NCBI GenBank assembly: GCA_029298735.1
Contig: JANSLP010000148.1
Coordinates: 1-64,000, forward strand
DNA length: 64,000 nt
Source: Ophiostoma sp. CBS 140.51
Lineage: Eukaryota > Ascomycota > Sordariomycetes > Ophiostomatales > Ophiostomataceae
Direction: 5' to 3'
Shown here: one piece after another, positions 47,484 through 57,908 of the stretch
How positions within the stretch are numbered: position 1 is the first letter of the stretch
Layout of the letters: each line of letters starts with the position of its first letter
Program-made: the position numbers and the translations under genes
The notes under the pieces: model-generated
Seen by the model: only the letters and a program-made list of their open reading frames with translations
Databases searched by the model: none
Told to the model about the DNA's origin: nothing

Positions 47484-48201
47484 TTAATCGGTGCCGCCGA
47501 CGGCGCGAGCTAGGAAGTGTTAGAGAGTACACTGAAGCAACAGGAGAGACTGTCATCGCGGTGGGAAGAACATACTGAAGATCTTCATCTTGCTGTGGCC
47601 AACAACCTGCTTGATCTGGCCCTTCTCCTCCAGATCGGCGAGGCACTTCCGTGCCAGGGAGCCGTTGATCTTAAGTCTGTCGACCAGGACGGCGACGGTC
47701 ACGAGGCGGTAGGACTGGACATCCTTGTAGAGCTTCTCCGAGGTCGACTTGTCCAGGATGACGGCGTGCTGGGCCTTGTCCTTGACTGTCCGTTTGTTAG
47801 CAGGTGTTCGCTGAGCGTGCTGTTCCAGTTTTCAAATCCATCGGGCCATCCTCGCTGCCTCCCACGAGTCCACGAGTCGGTCCGACACATCTCTTGAACA
47901 TTTCCGATGCCTTCATCAATCCGATCAATTTGCAAAAGCTCGATCAACGTCGCCCGGCCGCTGTCCCGGAAGATCCAGGTTTCGCAAGCAATGGCTGGAT
48001 TGCATCGTCGTCTCTGCTCGTTGATGGATGATGGAAAAGCAGCTGCTTCGAGATGGCCGTCGCTTCTTCCCGAAAATTCGTCGGCGGCGGCGAGATGCCT
48101 CTTTTTCTTCGCCATTTCAAATGCGTTATGTTTTCGATAAACGTACCCTTGCCCTTGGACCACTTCTTCTTCTGCTTCTTCGCTCCAGCTGCGGGTGCCA
48201 T
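47484..48201 (-). CDS. RPS25: Small-subunit ribosomal protein eS25
   Basis: Exons 48147-48201, 47576-47785 and 47484-47509 give 96 residues, the normal family length. The start is MAPAAGAKKQKKKWSKGK, and the core VKDKAQHAVILDKSTSEKLY leads into the winged-helix segment ending KQVVGHSKMKIFTRAVGGTD. The last 26 nt are their own exon. eS25 is a 40S head protein used in IRES-driven initiation in other eukaryotes. The first intron is long (361 bp). Head-to-head with RPS5. Confidence 0.93.
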
Positions 48202-48976
48202 GTTTGCTGATTTTGGTTGATGTGACGGAGTTGAACTTGGTGATCGCACAAGGAGAGTGAAAGGAGGGAGGGAAATGGAGGTCAAAAGGTCGAGAGTGGT
48301 TTTCTTTTCCCACTCAAGAATAATTAGTTTTTTTGGTGTCCCAAATTTTGGTTGGCCGGAAAAAATTCACAGGCCCAGTTCTTTCCCTCCTACCACCAAA
48401 ACGTCGTTAAAACGTAGCCAAAAGGCCAGGCGGCGGGGCGGGCAGTATTTTTTCCCAGCGCCGCACGTGCATTATGTCATCCACTGTAAGCCCTAATTCT
48501 GCCCCGCTTGATTGGATTTCTGCCCACGCCAGATGTGGGTCACGTGAAGTCTTTGCAAGCCCTCTCTGTCCTCTCATTTTTGGTGGTTTTCATTTTTTTT
48601 GCTCCCCCAAAAAGGACGCTAGCACAGGTGACCACGGCTTAGAAGGCGAAGGAGGGGACGCTCGCCCTAAGTCCCAATCGCTCTTTCTCCCAATAATACT
48701 GTACTTTTCGACTGCCACTCAACTGTCTGTGCCTTCCCTCCCCAGCAGACTCTGTGTGCAAAAAAAACCTTAGTGTACCGAAACGAGAAAATCCACCAGG
48801 GCCAAAAAATTTCGGGAACGCTTCACAAAAACCACCACCCTCCTCTACATCGACAAAACCCGACCCATCACCACCGGTGCCGCCAAAACAGAAAAAAAGA
48901 GCATCTCGCAGCCTTTTTTTTCTTCGTCGTTCAATACCCTTTTTGTCCTCACAACACAAGACACCCGTCGCTCAAC
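48202..48976. promoter_or_regulatory. Bidirectional ribosomal-protein promoter with CACGTG and CCCTAA boxes
   Basis: 775 bp between eS25 and uS7 starts. It contains CACGTG at 48464-48469 and 48541-48546 (the second within TCACGTGA) and CCCTAA at 48491-48496 and 48665-48670. CACGTG is the Cbf1 site and CCCTAA the core of Tbf1 sites; both factors are known to drive ribosomal-protein genes in Candida albicans. Use of the same factors here is inference. Confidence 0.65.
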
Positions 48977-50123
48977 ATGTCTGACGCCGAGATCGAGGTC
49001 GAGACCGTCTCGTACAACATCCTCCCCAAGGAGGTGACGAACGAGATCGGTACCGTCAAGCTCTTGTACGAATTTTCCTTCCTTGTTGCGAACGGCATCG
49101 ATGCCGACCTTCCTCGTCGCCGTGACTAGGACTAGACTCCCGCCCAGGAGACGAGAGGGAACATATCTAGATGAACTGCCTGCTGACCGTGTTTTCTTCT
49201 CAACAGCAACAAGTGGAGCTACGATGATGTCGAGATCCGTGACATCTCCCTCACGTAAGTTCCTGATTGACTCTACGGCCATGCGCGACCATCGAACGAT
49301 CGAGATGACAAAGCGAAGGGGGTTGAGAAGTGCTCTGGGACGATATCGAAACGACGACAGCCGGCCGCGAGCGAGACAGAATTCGAGACGACAGCAAGGC
49401 GGAAAGTCATCGACATATTTGGACGACAGATCAGACGAGAGCACTACGAAATCTTCTTTGCGACCGAAGACATTGAACGATGCGCGCATAACCAGGCAAT
49501 GGCGTATTGGACGACATCCAAATCAACCATACTAACTCGCCCTCCAGGGACTACATCCAGATCCGCTCGCCGGTCTACATCCCTCACTCCGCTGGCCGCT
49601 TCGCCGTCAAGCGCTTCCGCAAGGCTAACTGCCCCATCATTGAGCGCCTGACCAACTCCCTGATGATGCACGGCCGCAACAACGGCAAGAAGCTGATGGC
49701 TGTCCGCATTGTTGCCCACGCTTTCGAGATCGTGAGTTGACCCCCCAGTATTCAAATGTACACGTACTGGCATACTTTGAAACACATTCACTAACCGCGA
49801 TATAGATCCACCTGATGACCGACCAGAACCCCATTCAGATTGCCGTTGACGCCATTGTCAACTGTGGTCCCCGCGAAGACTCCACCCGTATCGGCTCGGC
49901 CGGTACCGTCCGGAGACAGGCCGTCGATGTCTCTCCCCTGCGCCGTGTCAACCAGGCCATTGCCCTGCTGACCACTGGTGCCCGCGAGGCGTCGTTCCGC
50001 AACGTCAAGTCCATTGCCGAGTGCCTGGCTGAGGAGCTGATCAACGCCGCCAAGGGCAGCAGCAACTCGTACGCCATCAAGAAGAAGGACGAGCTGGAGC
50101 GTGTTGCCAAGTCCAACCGGTAA
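48977..50123 (+). CDS. RPS5: Small-subunit ribosomal protein uS7 (S5)
   Basis: Exons 48977-49065, 49207-49254, 49548-49731 and 49806-50123 give 212 residues. uS7 binds the 3' major domain of 18S rRNA and lines the mRNA exit channel. Family segments are seen in order: [78 protein letters not shown] and the end [14 protein letters not shown]. Codons are mostly C-ending, showing high expression. Intron 2 is 293 bp and intron 1 is 141 bp, long for this genome. Shares its promoter with RPS25. Confidence 0.96.
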
Positions 50124-50814
50124 AGTGTGTCGCTTTTTGTGTTTGTTATATTTCTTACAAAATCCAAAAATCACGTACTTTTGCCAGTTTGTTCTTTTTT
50201 ATGTTATGGTGCATCATACTTCTTGTTTTTGTTGTTGGGTGTTGGATGCTAGGTCTCAAAAGCTCACTACATGGTCCCGCGGAGCATAGGAACGCCTCTC
50301 GGGTGAGGCGAGTACTGTTTGCAGGTCCGACTTTGAGAAAGGCACGACAACACACAATGGGGACTAGGGGGATGATGTGTTGGGAGGCATGTGGAAAACG
50401 GGAAAGCGGGCTCAAGAGTGCATGAGGTCATCTTGTGTCCATCTCCTCCGAAACGAGTTTCAAAAGACGGACAAAGATGTAACTCCTACTCTGAGGCTTC
50501 GCTTTTGTGGCCACTTTTTCTTTGTCATTTTCTATTTGCCGTGTATTTATGGGGGATATTCCTTTTTTATTTCAACGCAAAAAACCAAAAGTGGGAGTTT
50601 TGTGAACAAAAACATAACGGCAGAAACAAAAATCACAAGAACCAAAAAAGGGAAAATGGAAAAAAAATTCAACAAATTTAATAAACATCTCTGCCATCTG
50701 CTGTGAACACATGTATGAGTCTTGGATGTGAGGTGTATCTTCCATTTTCCGTTCTATATCATTACATACGTAAATATCTATCTAGGTCTCTATCTATCGT
50801 GTACCCTTTCGTCC
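50124..50814. other. Tail-to-tail 3' UTR region
   Basis: T-rich then A-rich sequence between the converging RPS5 and acetyltransferase genes. No gene is seen. Confidence 0.55.
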
Positions 50815-51696
50815 TCACACCTTCTTGGAAAGGTCCAGCCGACGGAACATGCCGACATGCGGGATGCCCTCCTCCCACCACGTTCCCATGCCCTCATCGA
50901 CTTCAAATCCAAGTTTCTCGTAGAAGCCCAGGGCCTGGACCTGTGCGTGCAGGCACACGAGGCCGTTGAACTTGGTCTCGGCCGTCGCAGCAACGGCCAT
51001 CGGGTCAATCTTGTCAAAGTATGTCGGGTTCTCCTGGATCCAGTCCAGCGCTGTTTGGACGAGGTACTGGCCAAGGCGGAACCCACGGAAGGAAGACAGC
51101 ACGGCAATCCGGCCCAGCTTGACATACGGTTCCTTGCCGTCGTGCATGGACGTCGCCCGGTCCGGTCCCACAGCGGCCAAATGTTCGGCCTCGTGGTCCG
51201 CTTCTTCAGTGGCCGGTAGATATTCTAGCTGCGACTGTGGCGTTTTGTACGAGGGCGGTGCAACAGGGTCCCGGCTGTCAGCTTGTCCCTCCTCTGCCTT
51301 GCGCACCCACCGGCCCTTGAGAATGACGGCGCCGTCAATGATGGAGTACGCGCCGCCCGGGGTCGGGTGTGGTGGCTGAGGGTAGGGAACGACACGGATC
51401 GTACCAACAGCCTGCTGTGACATGAGCGAGGTGTTGTCCTCGCCGTCGCTCATGTGGGCGACCCAGTGGACGGAGCGGGTATCGTCCTCATCGAGCTCGC
51501 TCTCAAGGGGCACCTTTTGTTCAATGATGAAGACGCTGTGCCGGACCTTCATGGCATCCAGAAAGGTTGAGTCCATCTCGGCTTCCCGTGGCTGTGCCAA
51601 AGGGGAGAAGCGCACCTCGTAAGCTTCTGTGCTGGGCCGGGACACAAAGATAGAGAACGGGACACTGTCACCCGGTGCAGGGATCGTGCTGGCCAT
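50815..51696 (-). CDS. GNAT-family N-acetyltransferase
   Basis: One exon, 293 residues. The acetyl-CoA-binding motif A is VLSSFRGFRLGQYLVQTAL (R204-x-x-R207-L-G209). Before it lies the beta-strand block EPYVKLGRIAV, and after it the motif-B region NGLVCLHAQVQALGFYEKLGFEVDEG. The N-terminal strand and helix (RHSVFIIEQKVPLESELDEDD) is the usual start of the YjcF/Gna1-like branch. A Pro/Glu/Asp-rich insert (about 105-185) separates the two halves, larger than in bacterial relatives. The substrate cannot be told from sequence. No targeting signal is seen. Confidence 0.85.
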   Translation of the reverse strand: MASTIPAPGDSVPFSIFVSRPSTEAYEVRFSPLAQPREAEMDSTFLDAMKVRHSVFIIEQKVPLESELDEDDTRSVHWVAHMSDGEDNTSLMSQQAVGTIRVVPYPQPPHPTPGGAYSIIDGAVILKGRWVRKAEEGQADSRDPVAPPSYKTPQSQLEYLPATEEADHEAEHLAAVGPDRATSMHDGKEPYVKLGRIAVLSSFRGFRLGQYLVQTALDWIQENPTYFDKIDPMAVAATAETKFNGLVCLHAQVQALGFYEKLGFEVDEGMGTWWEEGIPHVGMFRRLDLSKKV

Positions 51697-52407
51697 CGTA
51701 TATGTATTTGGTGATGTCTTGTGAGAATGAAAATTCTGAGTTGTAGTCGATGTCGATCTGACTTGGCAATAATTTGGTGTAAGATGATGTTTGTAGTTTT
51801 TGTCAAAAATGTGCCAGACCGTATGACAGCGGCAGATCTTGATTTGGGTATCTTTTGTGTGTTTTGACCCTTCTCGTCAGCAAGAAGTGAGGTTGAAGAT
51901 TTATGTAGGTCGGTAGACAAAATCACCGGTGGACCATCGGTAGTCTTTTTAAAGTCCGGTAGGCAGTCGGAACAATACGTCGCTAGTGACAGGAAGGAGT
52001 GTCAACAGTGCATGGGAAGGGCGTGGGGGATGACACCTTACTGAAATAGGAAGGTACTGGTTGTAAACCATTGACGGGAAGGCACGATCAACGTGAGAAC
52101 CCAAGAGAAATATTTTGAAGTCGAGAGAAATATAAGAAGAGTCATATCATTCAATCCGATGACAATGATTATGAGAGGTTGTTTTCAAATTCCACTTGAT
52201 CCTCGAGATACATTTCTTTCCCAATTGTATGCAAAAGGATTTTTTCTTTATCAACGCAAAATAAATAATCTCTTCTTAAAACCCAACTCAATTCAAAATA
52301 GCAAAATAAATATATACAAGCGAAAATATTCTATGCTTTTGGTTTAATTTCATTCTTTCTTTCCATTGACATTTTTCAAGAACATTTTTACCACCAACGA
52401 CGACCAC
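51697..52407. other. Intergenic region
   Basis: Upstream region of the acetyltransferase, then AT-rich 3' flank of the secreted-protein gene (52230-52370). No gene is seen. Confidence 0.5.
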
Positions 52408-53000
52408 CTACTTGCTGCCGCAGATCAGCTCCAGGTCGCTCAGCGTGTAGGCGCCCGTCTTGTTAAAGGTCGAAAAGGTCAGCGACGTCGCGACGGCCAG
52501 GTTGGCTCCCGTAAACTCGGACAGCGGGACGGTAACCTGGCCGGCGGTGGCAGGGACCGTCACGTTGTGGAAGACGCTGGCGTGGGTGGTGGCGTTGCAG
52601 TTGGTCTTTGTCTGGATCTCGAGCAGGAACGAAGACTGCGCGGGACCGCTCAGCTTGAAAGCAATGCCGGTAAAGCCGCTGGTGGCGGCGGCGAGGTCCT
52701 CGCATGGCAGGTTCTCGTAAAAGTAAGAGCCGGCCTTGGTGGTGAGGCTTAGGGTGGTGCCAGAGGCCGCGATGGTGCCCATTGTTTTGTCGTCTGTCTG
52801 TTAGAGGAAAGTTACATAATTTGTTGAAAAGAAGACTGTGACTTACCGCCATTGACGGCACCGAGGCTGTTTGTCTTGTTGGCAAAGTCGGCAAAGGTGT
52901 CGATGGGCTTGTTGGTCTTGCAGACTGCGCGCTTCTCGACGCTCGGTGCGGCGAGAGCCGACGTGGCGGCGGCCACGAGGAAAGCGGACTTAAAGAGCAT
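52408..53000 (-). CDS. Small secreted protein with Kex2-type propeptide
   Basis: Exons 52847-53000 and 52408-52793 give 179 residues. The first 18 residues (MLFKSAFLVAAATSALAA) are a signal peptide. A dibasic KR at about 24-25 (PSVEKR then AVCKTN) suggests maturation by Kex2. The mature part is beta-rich with four Cys (VCKT, LPCEDL, TNCNAT, LICGSK), enough for two disulfides, and resembles a galactose-binding-like beta-sandwich. The true acceptor is the second of two adjacent AGs (CTAACAGACAG); the first would shift the frame. A TATATATA box lies at 53109-53116. An extracellular, possibly carbohydrate-binding role is inferred. Confidence 0.85.
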
Positions 53001-54368
53001 CGTGAGGGTTGAGAGGCTGCTGCTGGTAGTGATAGAGAAAATGTAACTGCGTGAAAGACGTCAAGTTTCAAGAGGCTCACCGGCTGTCTTCAGGTGAGAG
53101 GGGAAACGTATATATATCGGGTCGTGAAATATTCTGACTACATTATTTTTATTTCTTTACCATCTACTCTTATTTCTTTCGTACCTACGCGCCAATTTCT
53201 ACCGGGGAAATATGCTTCGGGTGAAAGCAAAAATAAGAAGCAAAAGGTTTAGGCGAGGGACAAAGTTGAAAAGAAACAAGACTTTAAAACGGGACAAGCA
53301 TTGGTAGATGGTGGCGAGGTCAAATTATCCAAGCTTTCCATAATAATATCAGCTGTATATTCGATGCGGAGAGGATGGGCCAAGTATGGGAGCATATTGT
53401 CTCGGATCCTTTTGCGTACCTGAGATATGTACCTGCTCTGAGCTGGAACTGAGAATAGAAATTGAAAATGTAGTACCCAAAACCGTTGTAGGAGGAAAGT
53501 AAGCGAGGATACTGGTGCTGGCAGATGAAAGTATCGAGATCATAGATATAAATGAAGAAGGAAATCTGAAGAAGGAAATCGAGGCGCTTGTGTGGAGTAC
53601 ATGTGGTTTTTTCCCGCAGTTAAATCAGCTTCACCACCGTTATAGCTTATTCTATTCTTTTTCTCGTCCGAGTCTTCTTCGCAGTTTCTATGAGAGATAA
53701 TTATGACGACTAAAATTTATAACCGACTATGGAGTTTCCGCCCTTGGTCGACATCCTGTCCTTTTCTAAGTATTTTTGTTGAGATGTTCTTTAGCCATAT
53801 TGGGAGAATGGCAGTAGTATCTGCCCGGTACACATATTTTTGTTTATTGCATTGCCGTGTGTTAGTTGTCCTTGCTCCTCCTCCAAGAGACGGCCTGGGT
53901 CATAACAAGGCTATTAAGAGGAAACGAAACAAGAAAGTCTGCGTAAACTCTTAACGCCCAGCACGGTATTACGCAAACACCAGACGGAAAAATCAAGGTG
54001 CAGCACCTTAGCCGGCGCCGATGTTCCGAGCTTTCTGGTAGAAGCCGATCTATTCTGCTTATTTGATTGTTTTGATCAGCTTCTAGTCTTTTGCAAGGGG
54101 TAAGGGTAGACGACGACATCAAAGATGATGACGCATCAAGGAAGCAACATCAGCTGAGCACGTGGGAAGGGGGTCTAGAAACAAAGTGGAAATGGAAGGA
54201 TGCCAATAAAATATACTCCAAATGAGAACAAAAGAAGAAAACGAAACGTGGTATGAATCCCAAATAAAAATTGCAACTCCCCAAAAACCAATCATATTAA
54301 TCAAACACCGTCATCATCTTGGTTCCGTTTCTTGCCTGTGAAGTCCATCCTGTCGTACAACTTGTCAT
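53001..54368. other. Intergenic region
   Basis: Contains the TATA box of the secreted-protein gene (53109-53116) and, toward 54368, the 3' flank of the AT-hook gene. No supported frame. Confidence 0.5.
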
Positions 54369-56515
54369 CTACTTTCGTATCATCTTGAGCAGCGGTGCAA
54401 TCCTAAACTTCTTGCTGAGGCCGACCCGGTATGGAATTTTTCCCTGACTGGCTGTGGCGACGAGTCCCGTGTTGAGTAGTGCCCGTCCGGGCCCGGTTGT
54501 TGACAAGGCAGGTTTGCTATCTTCCAGAATAGGTGCTGGCTTCTCTTTCTTAGCCACGACAGCAGTCTTTTGTGCTACCTGTTTATCTTCCGCAACAACC
54601 TTGAACGAGCTGGCGGCGGATGCATTACCACTGGTGTTGCTGAAAACCGTCTTCTCTTCGACTGTCTCTTGACTGGGAACTGCGTTGGCGGCGTCCACTT
54701 TTGTAGACTTGCGCCCCCGGCCAGCCTCTGTGTCCTTGGCGGAAGCCTTGTTGCCTTTCTTTCCCTTTGTCTTGTCGGGCGTCGGCAGGTCCGGCTCAGC
54801 CTCACTGTCGGCTTCCGAGTCTGGCGCAGCCGTGTATTCGTCCGTCTTGGTCTCGGAAGGCTCGATCTTGATTTCGATATCGTCCTCCACAGCACCCTGA
54901 ACTAGAACGACCTCTTCGTCATCGCTGTCAATCACTTGTGGCGGCGTCTTTTGCCGTTTTGGCCGGCCACGTCCTCGTTTTGCTTTTGTTGGCAAGGTTG
55001 TTTCTGACGACAGCTCGACAGACAACACCTCTTGTGCAGTCTTTTTCTTTGGCCCTCTCTTGCCCTTCGCTGCCGTGGGCTTGCTCTTGACAGACACGTC
55101 GGAAAAGTCGCTTTCGCTCTCGACCGGCGGGGCAGCAGACACAATGATGTCCTCGTCTTCGTCGTCAGAAGCCGCAATGAAGACGGCCTTTTTCTTTTGT
55201 TTCCTAGGGCTCTTCTTCTTTGGTTTTGAAGGTCGCTTCTCTTTCAGCAAGTCGCAGGATGCATCGGGCTCGTAGACCTCCTGGACAGCCTCACTCTGTA
55301 CTGGCACGTCGATACTGGTTGACAGTTCGTCTACGATGGAACTCCGCCATTGTGCTGACTGTGGCCGTGTTGCCTCAGCCGTACTCATCTCTTCCCTGGA
55401 TCTGTGCGAGCCCCACTCCACACCACCTTCTTCATCCTCTTCAGGATCTTCGTCTTCTTCTGGTAATGGACTTTGATGTCGTGGTGACTCTCGGGAAGTG
55501 GGTTCTGCGATAATATCGGGAGAAGACAGGATCTGCACGCAAAGTGTTATTAGTAAAGAGCTTTCAACTTCTAGACTGAGCAGTTTGAACTCACCTGCGC
55601 CATATCGGCCGCGTTACGAGTCCGTCTTGTTGGTGTTGAATCTTGCGCCACCATAACCACCTCTTCTTCCTTCACAATGTCCATATTATTACTACTGATC
55701 TTAAGCTGCTTTTGGGCAGAGTTGCTGTTGTTATTACTGCTGCCTAGTGCACGTCGCCCTGAGGAGGCATACACGCTGGGTGTCGTAAAAGCAATTGTGC
55801 TCTGCGTAACGTCTTCGTTTGGTGGCAAGATTTCTTCGTATGGAGGTTGTTGGAATGGAGGAGCGGCTTCGAGGCTCTCATCGAGGCTGATGCTTTGTCT
55901 TGGCAGAGGCTCTTCGTTGATGCTGCTGCTGAGCATTCGCGGGTATTGGTGCAGTCGGCTCGGTGTAAAAGGCTCGAGAGGGATGGAGATCGTCTCGAGG
56001 GCGGCAACTCCTCCGATGTTGGCGTCCGTCCTCTGCTTCTTCGCCTGTGCTGGCGCATTGTCGTTGCAGAGGTCTTCGAGCTGCACGACCACCGCCGCAT
56101 TCTGTCTGTTTGCCTGTCCTTCCTCCCGTTTCCGCTTCAAGTATGATCGAAGTTGCTGCCCGGCGACTTCAATCGGACTGCTGGGCACCTCCCAGGGATC
56201 GCGGCTGCTCCGTTCGACAGCGCTGCTTTCCGCAAGGATATCGTGGTGGCTGTCGTCGAATCCTGGAGGGAACGGTGCCAATTGTACACCAATGGCTCTC
56301 TGCTGCTCTTCATAGACATCGCGGAAGAAAGACGGGTCGGTCGAGGTGCTCGTCGCATGTGCCAAGTTCGTCGATTTTGTTGTCGTCGTTTCGGTCTCCG
56401 TCTCAATCGGTGGTAATGGTAGAGGCGACAGCTTTGGACTGGCCAGCGGGCTACTAAGTGGGCTCAGGTCGTCGCCGTCATCGTCCGAGTCAAACACTTC
56501 GTGTTTGGACGCCAT
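54369..56515 (-). CDS. AT-hook protein with RAD51AP1-like C-terminal motif
   Basis: Exons 55595-56515 and 54369-55532 (62-bp intron) give 694 residues, largely disordered. It starts MASKHEVFDSDDDGDDLSPL, with SP-rich acidic character. Features are a Lys-rich tract (KPKKKSPRKQKKK), an AT-hook RGRGRPK (493-499) and candidate SUMO-interacting strands (DEDIIV, EEVVLV at about 513-518) next to acidic residues. The extreme C-terminus YRVGLSKKFRIAPLL (675-689) matches, position by position, the R-x-G-L-S-R/K-x-x-R-x-x-P-L pattern I recall for the RAD51-binding motif of vertebrate RAD51AP1/RAD51AP2. A chromatin-bound recombination accessory factor is inferred; the motif is short, so this is moderate. 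Confidence 0.6.
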
Positions 56516-57076
56516 GGTCGGGGTGTGCGCGCGTGGGGCGGAAAGTTGTTGACTGCCGTCAATTGTCGTTTATGTGTAGTGTGGTCGTCGAGGTGAGGTT
56601 TTGGGAAAAGACGCGACAGAAGACGCGACTGGGGAAAGGTGCGGTTTAGATTGGTGGGGCAGATGGAAGTACCCTTCCTAGATAATTTGGTGGAGAGGTA
56701 CAACGATCTTTATCTTGTCTCTCGACCATTCTTCAACGTCAATGCTTCACCACTTACAATTTCTCGAAGACATTCACGTTTGCTTCAATTTTGCGATTGA
56801 ATAAATATACGCCTTTGAACTTCCTACAACCGTGATGAAACATGGATTGGGTTGTGTTTTTGTATTATATTTATATAGATTTTAAGACGACGACTACCAT
56901 TACGGAGGAGCTACAGAGAATATGAGGATTTGAAAGGAAAGGAACGATTGAGAGGAAAGGGGCAAGTCAACACAAAAGGAAGAAAGAAAAAACAATTTCC
57001 AAGACAAACAACACAGACTCTCAAAAAGTCTGCGAAGACTGTCCACCATCCACCAACCACCTCTCTCCATCACTCC
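56516..57076. other. Intergenic region
   Basis: Promoter side of the AT-hook gene and 3' flank of the next minus-strand gene. AT-rich around 56790-56890. No gene is seen. Confidence 0.5.
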
Positions 57077-57908
57077 TTACAACATGAAAGCAGCACCGAA
57101 AGCCAGAGCCATGAGCAGGGCAGCCATGCTAGAGCGGTCGGCAGCAGGAGCCTGGCCAGAGATGACAGGGCTCGACGACGAAGTGGCAGCGCCGCCGCCA
57201 GAGCCGCCGTTGCCACCACCGTAGCCACCGCCATAGGGAGGCAGCGTCGCCGTGCCAGTAGGCTTGGCCGTCGAAGTGACAAAGGTGGGTGGGCAGTCCG
57301 TGGTGGCGCCGCTGCCGCTGCTGACGACAGCCGAGGTGGTAGTGTTCCAGGCGTATGAGGAATGGGCGCAGTTGATGGAGGACGTCGACGTGGAGTAGGA
57401 GGTGACCGTGGTGGAGTACGACACAGGGGGTGGGGACAGGCTGGTGCCATAGGTGGGCAGGGCCGAGGAGGACTCGATGGGAGGAGACGAGACGGGAACC
57501 GAAGGGGTGTTGGAGCCGTATGGAGGCGGGTGCCAGACAGACGACGACGGCAGGTACTCCGAGGAGGAGGAGGTAGACTGCACGGGTAGGACCGACTGGG
57601 ACTCGTAGCTCTGGACCGGCGAGGACGAGGACGACGTCGAGAATGACGGCAGAACAGTCGGGTAGGGGTAGGCCGTGAGGCTGTAGCTGCTCGTCAGGGT
57701 TGGGCCGGCGTCGTAGGTCGTGGCGGCCGGGCTCGACGATGGCGGAGGTGTCGGCTGGACACCATACGGGGCGCTAAAGGATGTGAGTGGGTGAGTAAAA
57801 AAGATTTTTTGAGGCATGGACGAAGGTGACTTACGTATCCGAGTAGTCGTAGGACTGGCCGTTGATGGCCGTGGCCAGGCCAAGGGCGATAATGAGGGTG
57901 GACTTCAT
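57077..57908 (-). CDS. GPI-type Ser/Thr/Pro-rich surface protein
   Basis: Exons 57835-57908 and 57077-57773 (61-bp intron) give 256 residues. A signal peptide (MKSTLIIALGLATAINGQ) is followed by Ser/Thr/Pro/Tyr-rich low-complexity sequence with repeated PPYG and SSS segments, suited to dense O-glycosylation. A short region with two Cys (INCAHSSYAW, TDCPPTF) precedes a Gly-rich linker. The C-terminus (ADRSSMAALLMALAFGAAFML) is a GPI-anchor signal. The likely role is in the cell wall; no enzyme domain is present. A TATATAAA box lies about 250 bp upstream, near 58155-58162. Confidence 0.85.
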
